Source: Ceratobasidium sp. AG-K (taxonomy: Eukaryota > Basidiomycota > Agaricomycetes > Cantharellales > Ceratobasidiaceae). From it: a DNA stretch of 64,000 nucleotides. Where the stretch lies: NCBI GenBank assembly GCA_037039685.1, contig JAWNGF010000001.1, positions 186,001-250,000 of the forward strand, in the 5' to 3' direction. The number at the start of each line of letters is the position of its first letter. Within the stretch, counting starts at the first letter, position 1. Both the position numbers and the translations under genes were made by a program. This document shows positions 30,234 to 43,049 of this stretch, piece by piece. The notes under the pieces are model-generated. The model made no database searches. It saw only the letters and a program-made list of their open reading frames with translations, and was not told where the DNA came from.

Positions 30234-33200
30234 TCATTTGGTCATCCGAAGTAGATGCTCGTAATCCCCGCTTCTCTTGCACATTTCGTGGAATACTCCG
30301 CCTTCTTTTTTGAGGAGATTGCTTGGTGTATCACACTCGACGACCTTCCCAGCATCCAGTACCAGAATTCGGTCGTTGTCTTCACTCTAAATCAGCGAGG
30401 ACCTCTGTAAGTATGCTTGTGCGGACTTACCGACCACGGTGCGCAAGCGGTGTGCAATTGTAATCAGGAGGTTATTTCTGAATTCCTCTCGGATAGTCTT
30501 TTGAATTCTAGGGCGTATAAATTAGAGCTGGTGGAAGAAATTCTCATAACTAGCTTACTTGGTATCGGTCTCAAAATCCACCTGTTGGAGGCCACTGGTG
30601 TTAGTATCATTTTCGCTCACTTTAGTAACTTGGAGATAAAACGCACCGAAGCAGTGGATTCATCCATGACAATGACGCTAGATTTGCGTAGGAGCCTGTC
30701 CATCAAGTGTAAATCAGCAACCAGGTCGCCATAAATAGCCTGTCCTACTTACGCTCGTGCCATAGAAACCAACTGCCTCTGTCCATGGCTAAGATTATTT
30801 CCACCTTCACTGACCGAGGTATCCAGGGTAAAGACGGTCATACTCGATCCAGCGGGGGCGACTCCAGGAGCAACACCACGCTCGGGCTTCTGCCTTAGTA
30901 CGGCCTCTTGGGCTTCTAGGTTGGGAGCCGGAGTATTAACAGCATCCTCAATCGCTGCAGCGCGATCAGCTACGAAGGATTGGGTTGGTGGGCTTGTCGT
31001 AGGCAGGTGGACACGTTGCAGGGCTTGGATACACTCGGCATCAGTGTATTCGCTGAAAGGGTCCTAGGTAGCGTTCTCAGCCGATGCAAAACGGCTGCCA
31101 GTCGGCTTGGGACCTACCAAGTTATCGCGGATGGTCCCTTTGAATAGTACCGCATCCTGAGGGATCAAGGTAAGTCGAGAGCGCTGGAGCCAAATGGTTA
31201 TTAGTCAGCGCGCTATCTAGTATTGGTAATATATAGTACCAGATCGTCCAAGCCAATCGTCGTAACGTCTGTGCTAGCAAGTCAGCATATATACCAGGAG
31301 CAAGAAATAAACAAACCAATGCCGTCCAAAATGATTTTCCCGGAGGTCGGATCGACGAACCTGAACAAGGCTAAAGCAAGAGTCGATTTGCCGCTGTGTA
31401 ATCTGCATGTCAGCATCCGAGAGTATGCCGATGTTTCAGGGGAACTCACGAGCCTGTCCTTCCTACAATACCGATCTTTTCCGAGGGCTGTAACAAGAAG
31501 TTTAAAGTAGTCTTCGGCTTGGCAAAAAAGGGCTTACCCGAGTAGCAAAAGTTATGCCATTCAGAACTGGGTCCAAATCAGCGGCATACTTGATAACAAG
31601 ATTTTCGACGACCAAGGCCCCCGTTGTGGCTGACGGCCAAGCTGCCGGCGGTCGACTTGACGGGATGACGGCCTGAGGTTCGGATGGCAGGTCAAGGTAC
31701 TCTTGTATGCGTTCCACGGAGTTCACTATTTGACCCGATTAGTGGAGGTTCGCGACATGTCTACGTTCTTACATGACTGTTCCAGCTCGGTCCAGAACCT
31801 GAGACCCCAGTACAACTAAAAACAGGTCAGAGGCAAGAAATGAGCCAAAGAACGAAGGAAAATGACTCACAGAGCGAACATATTCTTGTGCCTGGGTAAT
31901 CACGATGCCAACCAAACCAGCCGATGCGCCTCCTTTGATCGACCCAACTGTAGCAATGAAAACGGATATTGCGCCGAGCATATCAAACCTAACCAATAGC
32001 CACCTATTACACATCCAGTAGTAGTGTGTTGCAGTTTGGGTCAGATCGAGCTGCTTGTATACGTTGCTGAGGAATCCTCGTTCTGCCCCGAAGGCACGCA
32101 CTGCGAATCCCACGCGTCAGCTTCATATATCTTCTCAGGAAAGGCGGCGAATAACTAACCGGTCACAATGCCATTAAGTAATTCGCTGAAGGAGGATACG
32201 ACTGGAGATCTAGTCGTAGACTCAATCCGACGAAGATCCCGCGAAGCAGTCACATAACCGTTAGAGAACCAAAGATGGAGGTACGCAATCACGATAGCGG
32301 GAATGATGAAGTAGGGTACCGCATACACGATCGTAGCGATGGAGATAGTTAGGGTAAGGACCTGGGTCAGCACGTCGACCATGAAGGTTTGGATCCCTGA
32401 GAACCAAGAGATGAAGTACACGTAAAGTCGCTGACAAACGAAACATACCGTTGTCGATAGTATCCACATCTGCATACAAAATTTAGTCACCGGATACTCT
32501 GCCTATTGGTTTAGCTTACCTTTGCTAGATATGATTCGACAAAAGTCAGTCAGGGTTACAGTGAAGATCAACCTCCACTCACCTGAATCGATTCAAGATC
32601 CTACCCGAGGGTGTCGTGTCGAAGAAGCGAGTAGGAGACCGCATAACGGAACGCAACATCTTTTCGTACAGAGTACGTGATGCGCGTAACGTAGACCAGA
32701 TGTTGGGGATCTGACTGACAACATTGATAACCGAGATTGAGGTTTCTGTGCGTTTGTGAATAGGAGGACCCCGGAGGATATGTGATAGGCTTACGAATCC
32801 CGAGGTAGACCAAGAGATAAGGAACGACGTTTTGGCTCGCCGATGGGAACCCAAGATCTAACCAGTCGCGAGTGATCGTGATCCGAGTCTTGGTTTCATA
32901 GCTTTCACCCCAACCTGTCAAACCAGTAATTAGTGTCATCATTGAAAGGGCTCGTTATCTCATACGTTTGATCCAGAACTTCTGTAGGAGTTGAACTAAA
33001 GTGCAGTAGGTCAGATATTAAATTTCTCGTCTACTTATCGCATGTCTTGCCTATTTGATCGAGTGCCAGCAACAGCACCAATAGCCCAAATAGCCAATAT
33101 GAAGCCGAGGAAAGATAAGTCTTATAAACCTGAGCCTTCACGTTCCCGCTAGACAAATTAGCTGCATTAGCACCTCAAAGATACAGAATTTTATAACACG

Positions 33201-36200
33201 ATACGTACGTCGACTGGCTCTCCTCCTCCACCAGCTTCTTGGCAGGCTTTTTCTCGCTCTTAGCCTCGGTAATTGCGTGGGCGTCATCAATTGTCTCCTG
33301 TTCCGGGACCCCAAGGTATTCCTGGCTGGTATTCCGTGTAGCAACCAGGGTTCCCGACTCACGTAGGTGATTGGGAGTCCCTTGAATTTCGACGCGGCCG
33401 TCATTGATCTTGAAAACCCAGCCCGCAGCGGGAAGCGCGAGGTCAATATGATGGGTGACCAAAACGACGGTACGATTCTTCAGTAGGGGACCCTTGAGGC
33501 ACCTTTCGACAATGTGGTCCGCCGTATGAGAGTCGACAGCTGCGACGTTTCGAATTAGACCCAGTAACCAATGCGACAAAAAATTTAACATACCCGATAG
33601 TACGTCATCCAATAAGACAAACTGAGTGCGCGCATATATCGCACGAGCGAGTGCTACCCGTGCTTTTTGGCCACCCGAAAGCGAGACGCCATTCTCTCCG
33701 ATTTCCTGTTGTGGAAAGTGAGCTAGCCGGATATTAAACCCCCTAGAATTAACCCACTGTTTCGTCTCCGTCTTCGAATATGGCCAGATCGGGGTTGAGG
33801 GCGCATGCGCTGAGTGTGGCTTTGTAGCGTTCCTCGTCGAATGGAGTCCCAAAGAGGCTACAAATTGTTAGTCGAGCGGATTATACCCAAGCTAGACTAC
33901 TCACATGTTTTCCTTTATCGATTCTGTAAATCAAGCTCAGGATGAAATCGCGTAACATAAAGCCACAACTCACTGTGCTCCAACCAAGGCTGTTGAGCAC
34001 AATAACTCATGCTCAAGGGCAGGCCAGTGGTTTCATTCAAACGGGTTGGGTCCTTGGGAAGGTACAATTCGCCCCGAAGTAGATCCATTTCTCCCAAAAG
34101 CGCAGCGAGAACTGGAAATATTTAAGCACATGAATGCGAACGTGGACTTTAAACACTCACGAGATGATTTGCCGCTTCCAGTTGGACCGTAAACGACGGA
34201 TAACACGCCCTCAGGGAAGACGAGGTTGATATCTCGCAGTTCGAATGGTCCTTCTTCATTTCCGGGTTGATCTTCAAGTTCGGGTTCAGGGGCCGGAGCC
34301 TTCTTGCGTAAATGGAGGAAAACAAGAGTACGTGCCCAGAAAGACTCTTTGGCCGGAGCTGGCTTTTTCTCGGGTGCGGGATCGATCGAGGAACTTGTCG
34401 GCCAACGGAACGTCGCATCCTTGCAGCCGAGACGGGTTTCGACGGGTGCATGTGCTGAGCGCTTGAGTGATGAGACGTAGTCTGGAACCTCGTCTTCGGA
34501 GAGGTACTTGTCGATCCGCTGAACCGAGACAAGGGTTCGGACAGTTCTAAGGAAACGGAATTTATAAGTACGAAAATATAGAGAAGTAAATTGACATACG
34601 ACGCGACAGTCAGCGGCAACTAAAATGTATCAAGTTAGACCAATCTTTGATGAATAGAATAAAGCAGTCCACTCACGATTGACAAACTCGTACTCAAAAT
34701 ATGGAATATCCTCAAACACGGGAATGCGATATCCACAGTCAGCTCTCGCTTCGCCACAAGCGTGAAGCAGCTGAACCCGACAGCGGCAACGAGGACGGGA
34801 ACCAGGTCCCACACCATGCTCATGAAGAAGTTCGTGAGTTTGAGTTTGCTCAGCCACTGGAGCTCGGCCTGACGAGCGTCCAGGACCCGTTGGATCCAGC
34901 GAGACTCCCATGCGGAGAACTTGATAAATTTGATGCTAGTAATGGCTTCGTTCATCGCCTGCATACGACGGTCGCGCATTTCGGATACGGAGCGTTGATA
35001 GATCGAGGTGCGCTGAATAAGGAAATTGCTAACGGGGAGGGAGAGGAACATTGCCACATAGCCGACAAACGCTGCCCAGCCCATGAGGTTGTATAGGAGG
35101 AAGCAAGAAACAACCGCGCTAACGGGTGCGTCGTAAATGAACTGAAACCGAAATTAGTATAATTCGACCAAAAATGAAGCCAGGCTTACCGATCCGAGAG
35201 TGACGAAACGGGAGATCCACTCTGCGTCGGCCGCGATAAGGGAAACAATCTTGCCCACATCGGCACCGGAGGACTCTTGAGGCGGCTCTCCTTCCTTTCC
35301 TTTGCCCTTGCCATTCGCCTGGATGACCCCGGCCATGTCCTTCCTCTTCAGCGCCTTTTCATAGATGCTCGCTACAAGCTCGCCCTTGATCCGAACTGAA
35401 GCCCGGCGCGAAAAGTACAAGTGCTGAAGATCGGTCTGAGATTTGATTAACTGACAGAGGGCAGCGGCAATAGCGAAGAAGTAGGCATCGCTCCGGCGGA
35501 GTGGGCGGCCTATTTTATCCGAGGGCCGGTTTAGAACCGTGTCGATGGAGATGGAGGTGTAGAACCGTAATTCGTCCAAGTTCGGGCCGGAGGCAAAATC
35601 CCCCTCCTCGGGCTCGGCGGTCAGCGCTCGAAGAATTAGGTTCAGGAATACCGGGGGAGCAAAATCGAGGAAAGCCGAGACGACCTAAATTTTCCAATTT
35701 CCCAGTCAGAATTTGTTTGAGTTAAGCGACGAAAAGATGCCAACAGTTAGGGCCAGGTCAAGGAACATATCTCGGGCATTTGCCACTAGAAGCTTTCGAA
35801 GCAATGGCGAAGTTCTATCGTTTTGATTGTTGACATCATCTCTTTTTGGTGATTCTCGGAATACGCACTTTAATTGGGAAAATTGTCTCATTAACACACG
35901 AGTTCGCATCAAACGGCTTAGTTGCCACATGTCTTTCTCTCCAAGTGGTTGTCGAGCACCCAAGGCGACCAACGGGCTGACCCACGAAAAAGTCATCCAT
36001 TGCAATAGCGTGCAGTGATCTTCGAGCGCCGGGAAACGACCCTAATGGTATAATTTGTTAATTAGCCACAACGGTTTGGCTTGGTTTGGACGTACCTCGG
36101 CGTCCACTCTTGGCTCGCCCGAAATCTGTAGTGGCATGTTGATGATTATTATGATTCCTCCGACAGTCAACGACAAATCTGTGGCTCGGGCACCATAACC

Positions 36201-36963
36201 CGATTGAAGTCCGCCACTGGCAGACAATTCATACAATGCGACAGACGCTGCGAGAAACTGGGAGAAATACAGAACCAACAAGTCATAGTATGGAGTGCAC
36301 GACGGGCGGAGATTTGGGCGGAGGGCCGAGTAGACCCACGAAACCAGCACAACAGACGTGGTAGCTATAGTAAACACATTCGAGTCATTGGAAGTCGCCT
36401 GGCGGACCAAATGAATGGTCCATCCAACAATTTCGAGGATCGGGATCACAGTCAAGGCGATTTGGCGCCAGGATTGCGGTCGAACGTTCTTGGTGCCGGG
36501 GAGGAGAGGGCTTGATTCGTTGGGGAAATCTGCATCCGTCGTTGGGCCGGTGGCGGATGCGGACTTGGCTTCGGCAGCTTCTTCGGCAGCGAGAGCCTCG
36601 ACGCATTCGTTTGCTACGACATTGTATTAGCCTCTGAGCTTTTGTTTCACACTTTTGTTTGTTTGTATGAGACCCACTTATGAACTCGGAGAATATTGGA
36701 AGGTTCGGCGCGCGCACGCCAATGACGTGCAACGCACCAAGCAACACTATAAGCGCCGGTATTCCAACGCCGGTCACCGTACCAAGGGTACAAGTAATAG
36801 ACGTGGTGCAGGCTTTTATATCTGGTGGTAGCGACAGCATTTCTCTCTCGGGGGTGGTGTTGCTTGAGTGTCCGGCCTGATGGTGCAGGTATTTATGAGA
36901 CCGGAGAGGCAGTAATCCCTCTGATGCATCCGCACTGATCCCCGTCGGATCCTTATGCACCAT
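30234..36963 (-). CDS. ABC transporter, ABCC (MRP-like) full transporter
   Basis: A multi-exon gene from ATG 36961-36963 (MVHKDPTGISADASEG) to TGA 30234-30236 (SGDYEHLLRMTK). An N-terminal TM region precedes two transmembrane/ATPase halves. First ATPase: Walker A VYGPTGSGKSS (about 34180), signature GVSLSGGQKARVALARA (about 33650), Walker B FVLLDDVLSG. Second ATPase: Walker A IGIVGRTGS-GKST (split by an intron about 31390-31460), signature NNLSHGQRQL (about 30775), Walker B VIVMDESTASVDFETDT. The long linker between the halves and two complete sites fit ABCC transporters of conjugates or drugs in plasma or vacuolar membranes. Introns are short and standard. No clear inactivating lesion was seen, but I did not resolve every exon. 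Confidence 0.88.
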
Positions 36964-37549
36964 GTGGTTCCTCCTAATTCCACGCACGATCGGTCTCCCC
37001 GTCGGGCTTCTTGCTCTGGACCAAGAAACTCGTTGCTAGATTCGACCATCTTCTTGTGATTTCTGCTCGTTGACCCTGATATCGCACATAGCATTCCGGC
37101 ACGATAGGCCGGCGACTTCTCACGAACAGGACGGCCCCCGTTCCACGCTACCATACTCCAGCTGCTCTCAGAAATCGCGCACCTAGGAACGTTCACACCT
37201 GTCTTGTGATGACTTGGACGCCCACGAGCGATTTCTGACTTGTACTTTCTTGGCTCTAGTCTCCTCGGTGTCAGAGGCGTGATGAATTATGATATGGGCA
37301 CCGTCCGAGTCGGTTCGACAGTACAAACGCCTAAAGTTTCTAGCCGAGCGTAACCTGCCCCTCAGAAGCATACCTAGGTCCTGCAGAACCCATCTTACTA
37401 CTCGTGGCCAGTCATCTTTTCGCTCCTGACGAGTTTCTCCAACCAACATACTCCGACCTGGCGATGCCCCAATTCGATTCTCTTGTTCTACATAGGTTCA
37501 TTTTTCTCATGAATTAATTCTTTGCTACTCTATGCTCCTCCTAGCCCAC
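36964..37549. other. upstream region of the ABC transporter
   Basis: Presumed promoter and 5' leader of the transporter. I see no gene and no confident binding site. Confidence 0.4.
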
Positions 37550-37687
37550 ATGGCTTCTACTCCGCTGGTTCTGCGTTCGACGGTCCGGCGGCTGAACCGG
37601 GCCTCTAACCTTGTCATGACAGGAGCCAGCAGCCTGACCGAATTTCAGAAAGACGACTGGATGATCTTCCCTTGGGACGATCAGTGA
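37550..37687 (+). CDS. small ORF of 45 residues, unknown
   Basis: ATG at 37550, TGA at 37685-37687, reading MASTPLVLRSTVRRLNRASN and ending KDDWMIFPWDDQ. The composition is protein-like and it lies divergent to the ABC transporter, but it could be the first exon of something longer or a chance frame. No family recognised. Confidence 0.25.
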   Translation: MASTPLVLRSTVRRLNRASNLVMTGASSLTEFQKDDWMIFPWDDQ

Positions 37688-37817
37688 ACCACGGTAGCCC
37701 CGACTTCTGTACAGCCACCCACTTGTCGTAATAAATGCGCATTCGCGCTTTCAGAGCGTTCCAAAAGTTTGGAAACACGTGACCTCATCGGGCGAGATTT
37801 TGGGCGTGTCCTGAGCC

Positions 37818-38206
37818 TCACCGGCCATGATCATCATGTACGGCAAGAACAGCTGTGTATAATAAATCAATAGGATCTGCTATTATAAGTGCCAAATTCC
37901 TGTGATAAAATCGCCAGTCCTTGGCGAGTTTTAGGGCATACAGCCACCCTTCAAAGCGCTCTCGCCAGAGCAGTATAATGAGGAAACCGGGACCCCGGAC
38001 GACGTCCAGGATGGATAATAAAGCATAGGCGCCAAACAAAACCACATTGGGAGCGAGGATGAACTTGAGTACGAATTTGAGGAAGAATACGGGGACCGGG
38101 AGGAGCGTGAATGGCCAGGCTGCGCCGCATTCTTCGCCGAAAAGTTTCGAGTCTGAGGCTGGTGAAGAACATGCGCGTGGAACATAACTGCCCAGCCTAC
38201 TGGCAT
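37818..38206 (-). pseudogene. fragment of a multi-spanning membrane protein gene
   Basis: A continuous hydrophobic frame reads FTLLPVPVFFLKFVLKFI, then VVLFGAYALLSILDVVRG and FLIILLWRERFEGWLYALKL. These look like two membrane-embedded helices with a charged loop. Upstream and downstream frames do not give a full protein, so it is probably a truncated copy. Family not recognised. Confidence 0.4.
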
Positions 38207-38539
38207 ATTTGGAGAGACCTTCGTGGAGAAGTTTGTATTAGGAAAAGTCTTACAGCTTTCTGATGCGCGTTAGGACTGGAAGTTGAGAGTCGGGAGTTGG
38301 ACTCGGGACCCAACCTCCCAAGCTTGTACCAGCCAACGGCATGTAAGCTTGCCATTCTGACCAAATCTTTCTACACGCATATGTTTAGATATTTAGAGCT
38401 GCTGGGTTCCATCGATATCCCGCAGGATGTATATAAATTATATCACAGATTTGGACACCAACTTCATACGCTAACGAGTCATCGCAATTGTGGTTGGGAC
38501 TTGCGTTTGAGTTTCTCGGGGGTGAAAATTTTTACCTTG

Positions 38540-41500
38540 TCAAGTGTCAGCAATGCCCCAAGTAGGTGCACTGTATTGACTTACTACATCCCTGACTTCG
38601 GTCGCACTCGGACGCTCCCGTACATTGCGCGACCAGCAGCTCACAAGTAGGGACCAAAGCATGTTTCCAAATAAACCAGGGGGTATGTGGGACTCTGGGC
38701 GAGGTGGGATCTTCCCCTGATTAACGATAACATGGTAAAGGACGTTGTACTCCGTCTCATGGTACGGGACTTCCCCTGTAAGAATTTCCTTTTGAATTCG
38801 AATAGACGGCGAGAGCGCCAACGTGTTAGATTATCGGTTTGTTTTGATCGGAATCCCCATACCAATATTGTCTACGCGCATTTTAATTTTTTCATCGGAT
38901 ACAAGTTGTCGAAATACACTCACCATGCCCAAGGAATATATATCCCCGGCAAAGCTTCGCACCGCTTCCTGCTTGATAATATCAGGAGGCTGCCTCGCGT
39001 GATTCCATTAGCATATTATGACAAATGTGCGAGAATTGACCCACAGTCCAACGTAGTGTCCCGATAGCGGAATGAGATGTTGTCGTTATTGGGAGCGAGC
39101 ATTTATCGAGGAATGCGTGTCCAAAATCGCCAATCATCGGTACGCCAGCCTCAGAAACCATTACATTATTCTATGTACCGTGTGAGCCCTATGTCTCGGA
39201 GAAGTTTCCATCACGTACTGCCTTCAAATCGCCGTGTACCTGCGGTTAGTTGATGTAAATTCTACAGTTGGTGATTTCCTTGATAAGACTGACCGTTCCA
39301 TTATCATGCAGATATACAAGGCCGTCGGACACCTGAGTACTCTAACCAAGTCGCGCATAGGTTCCCAGAGGTGGCCTCGCTTGGATGTGATTTATGGCTT
39401 ACCAAGCTGCACCTGTTGACCCCTGGATTGTCTTGAATGAATTCCTGCAAAGTTCCGTTAGTTGCCCAAGGGGATACCATTGCAACCTTTCCGCGAAACG
39501 TGGCAACCCCGAGAAGCCGCAGCACATTGGGATGCTTGCATTTTCGCCATGTGTAGAGTTCACGAGCGGCTTTCTGGTTTGGTAGCGATTAGCCGCATCC
39601 AGATGCCTGCATACATATATGCTAACCTTTAAGACGCTTTTCTCGTCCGAGCCAAGTTCGTCGCCAAACTTTAGAGTTTTAATGGCGACCTGGGTCCCAT
39701 CAAGAAGCCTTGCCTTAAAGACGTCTCCAAAAGCGCCGTGGCGAGAATCATTCCAGCAGCTCCTATCAATGCGAGCTGATATGTCATCACATCCATGTTC
39801 CGTGAGCAACTCGATAGTGGCAGAAACTCCCTTGAACCCCAACCGGAGTCAGGCGGTAGCACGAGGTGATCTAAGATTGCTCACCGTTATAGGAGAATCC
39901 TGAGTACTGTAGTATGACGCATCGGAATCAGAATCTAATGCCTCATTGCCCCCCTGGTCATGGCATTGAGATGCTGTGGGACTCTGGGGGACGGTCTATG
40001 GCATGCATAGGATCGCTAGTTCATAGACTTGCCTCTGGACCAAGGTCCTGTCAACCGCGCGATTAGAAAGGATGGCAATTTAATAACCCCCAAGCTTACC
40101 GTTGGGGATATGTGATCCTGATCATCCGATGATGGTTCTGATATGTTATCGCTCTGCAGTATTTCAATGTGAGTCTAAGGTTATAAATTGGGCGATGGGC
40201 GTGGTTCGTGGTACTTTAACCCACCATCTAGACCAAAAGTCGCCATGGAAATGACAGTCAGGTGTTATAGATACGCGCAGAATGTCTTGACATCGAGTTC
40301 AGCATGGTCTCTTATCAACATCGCCATGCGAGCTCACCAGAGTTTGGGCGGTCTCTTAAATGGTAGGACATACTTCCTGGGAATCGAGATGACGTGTCAT
40401 AAGTCTGTGCTGAGCACTGGAATGGGACTAATTTGACTCACTGTCATCTATAAGGGGGTCAGATCAAAGTAATTAACAAACATTTAGACGTACCAGCTAA
40501 ATAACCCGAGTGAGACAGTTTGATTAGGTTCATAAAACTACTACGTGAGAACGCACTCGCTGGAGCAAATTTTTCAAAGTTCCATTATTGTATCGAGGTT
40601 TTTGGAAGCCTATATTAGGACTTACAAGCTGTAGGAGAGAATTTGAGATGTTGTCATAGAGGTTCACCACATCAACCTACAGCCTGACGGTTGTGAAGTT
40701 TTCAGTACGTTGAGCAGCAGCTTTGTTCTGGCGAGGAGCACTGACGTTCTATCCATTGTGGTTTGAGCGTTAAGTCAAGTATCAAAGGTCTATCATAACC
40801 AGTGTCACTTACATACTGAAATGATGGGTTAAGTTCCTGGCTGCGGAGAGAATGCCAAGGGATGGTAGAAGCTCACCATCTGTGGTTGTTCATTGGCGTA
40901 TGAAGGGCTACTAGTTTTGTTTAATAATGTGCTCTACTCACAACCTTTTTTTGGATCAGATTCAACGCAAGTGTTGGCAGAGGTTCAGAGAAGATGACCT
41001 ACGGCCTTCATTTGCAAAATATATAGTAACGATGCTAGAATGCCCCTCGGTATCGGGAAAATCGAGCTACTTACCGGCTATACGTAAGAGCCATAGATTC
41101 AGATGGTTAGTATACGAGTTTGCATGATCAAAATATGAAGCTTTACCATCTAAATTTACGAAACCGTTCCAGTGATTATGATCGTCGGTAGCAATAGTGG
41201 AATAGCTCACTCCCTAGATTTTGTGCAATTATATGCATAGAACATGTTCGGTTAAATTGAAACAGACCTCCTCAGGATTCTAAGTGAGCAATGGCAAATG
41301 TCGGGGTGATTGGGTCATCCTAGGAACTAGTTTTTATACTCACGCGCTAATGGAGCAGGTATGGTGGGTGTCCCCTTGCTTAAATGTGCTAAATGAATAA
41401 TTCACCTCCTATAATCATGCCAGAGGTAACCAGAAATCATAAATAGGCTTGCCCGGCAGGTAAGTGCCATCTCACCTCCTGATATTAGTGGATAGATTAT

Positions 41501-43049
41501 TGTAATTGCATTACGACCCCCAAAATTTTATTTGCTTACTTGAGGCTTTTCCGTGTAGTTGCGTATTCAGCCAGCCGATACTGAGGACTTTTTCATCCCT
41601 ACTTACAAGCTATTAAAGGGTTTATCAATCGGTGTCTAAAGGGGTTGGCACGAAGCATGGTCTGATTCTTTACTCACGTCCTGTTCAAGACATTGGTCAA
41701 TAGACCAACACCTCACTCTGGCTTTCAGTAACAAATACCTCCTATATAACTATTGCTCAAGGCAATCGAAAGCGGGCCGTTAGAGAACATACATGCTGCC
41801 AAAGTCTCTATTAAGAGAATTCCGCAGTACACTTCTCGAGACATTACTTACATCCTGGTTACGAAGTTTTACTAATGTCCTACTGCGTAAACTGCCCAGG
41901 TACTCACCAACTAGGTTATTAGTTTCCCCCATTGATTAAGCTCAAAACTCCACGTGATAGTACTATACTGACCACCTTTTGGGGTGTCAGCCTATCAGAA
42001 TTGGAGTACTCGTTGATTTGTACTAACCAACTACAGTTCACGAGGTTTTATTACCGGATGCAAACAGGATGTAAGATCACGTCGCACTTACATTCTATAT
42101 TATTGAAATGAGTTCCACCTTGCCTGATCAGTGAAATGCCTGTTTGCGGCTCACCAACTGTCGCCGTCAATTCATGAGGTTCAAAGGTTATGGTTTGAAG
42201 CTGGGGCAAACACTTACCATCTATCAATATGAGAGTAAGAACCCTTGACAAGCTGTACCCAAAACGTGTCAAAGCCTCGAATACGTACCCTCTGTTCAAA
42301 AAGAAAAAGCTCGATATTAATCACCGTACCTGCGGATAACTCACCAACTGTATGAGGCAACAATGTCAGTATGATACAGCGTATGCACTGGTTAAATAAT
42401 TACTCACTCCCTTGATCAAAACGAGTGTAGGTGACATTGTTGATTCAATCGACGTGTTCTCATTGAAATGAATCCAGGCTCACAAACTATAGCGTAACAA
42501 AGGAAAGAAAATCAGACCTGCAAGGTATTGCGGGAAGGAAATTAAAACTTACTCTCTGATTTTGCCGTCATATATTGTGGCACTAAGCATCAACCCAATA
42601 GATAACCGTGGACCTTACCAACTGAGGTTCCGGAAACACATTGTAAATCGACTTGAAAGTTTGCAGCGATCAGCTGGTACGCACCACCTTGAAACCACAT
42701 CATCCTCAACAGGTCAGATCATGGTGGCCAGCTGCAGCATTGCGGGAGTGGTTGCTTACAAGCTACATATTGTCAGGAGCGCAAAATTGAGGACTGCTTT
42801 GCACAGTAAAGTTCCTACTAACTCTTGTCTACATGAAATTCGTCGGTCAGGTTAAAAAAAATCAATTTTGAAGCATAAGGGGACGCACACCCTATAAGTT
42901 GGAATATAGGATCAAGGAAGAATATATAAGCAGATTGAAACATAAGACAGACGCAATGTGGCTCACCGGGTCAGGCTGTGGACGGATTCATTCAATAATT
43001 AAAGGCCCTCACACTACATTAACAAACCAGTTAGAGGTAAACTCACCAT
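38540..43049 (-). CDS. protein kinase K3 (TKL-like) with micro-exon-encoded N-terminus
   Basis: ATG 43047-43049 directly abuts a GTGAGT donor. A 9-nt exon (42967-42975, PDP) and about 40 small exons down to 40442 follow, nearly all 3 nt with some of 6 nt, then GAA (40374-40376) and a 15-nt exon (TAQTL). The decoded text includes LRFGLRMLNLVLDHED and EREGMPAVMYNALRL. The kinase domain has RHGAFGDVFKA, QVAIK, HPNVLRLLGV-type text, HGDLKA, GVPMIGDFGHAF, and a C-lobe ending SCWSRNVRERPSATEV. Stop at 38540. The introns (about 55-75 nt) show no repeat similarity to each other, unlike in K1 and K2. Exons between 40335 and 39850 are less certain. Confidence 0.72.
40442..43049 (-). other. diverged micro-exon array of K3
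   Basis: About 42 AG-(3, 6 or 9 nt)-GT cassettes at spacing near 65 bp. Examples of exon positions: 42889-42891 GGT, 42760-42762 CTT, 42685-42687 GTG, 42619-42621 TTG, 42484-42486 TTT, 41973-41975 GTG, 41540-41545 CCTCAA, 41075-41077 CCG, 40746-40748 AAC, 40494-40496 CTG, 40442-40447 ATGACA. Donors are mostly GTGAGT, GTAAGT or GTCAGT. No cassette I read contains a stop codon. Confidence 0.78.
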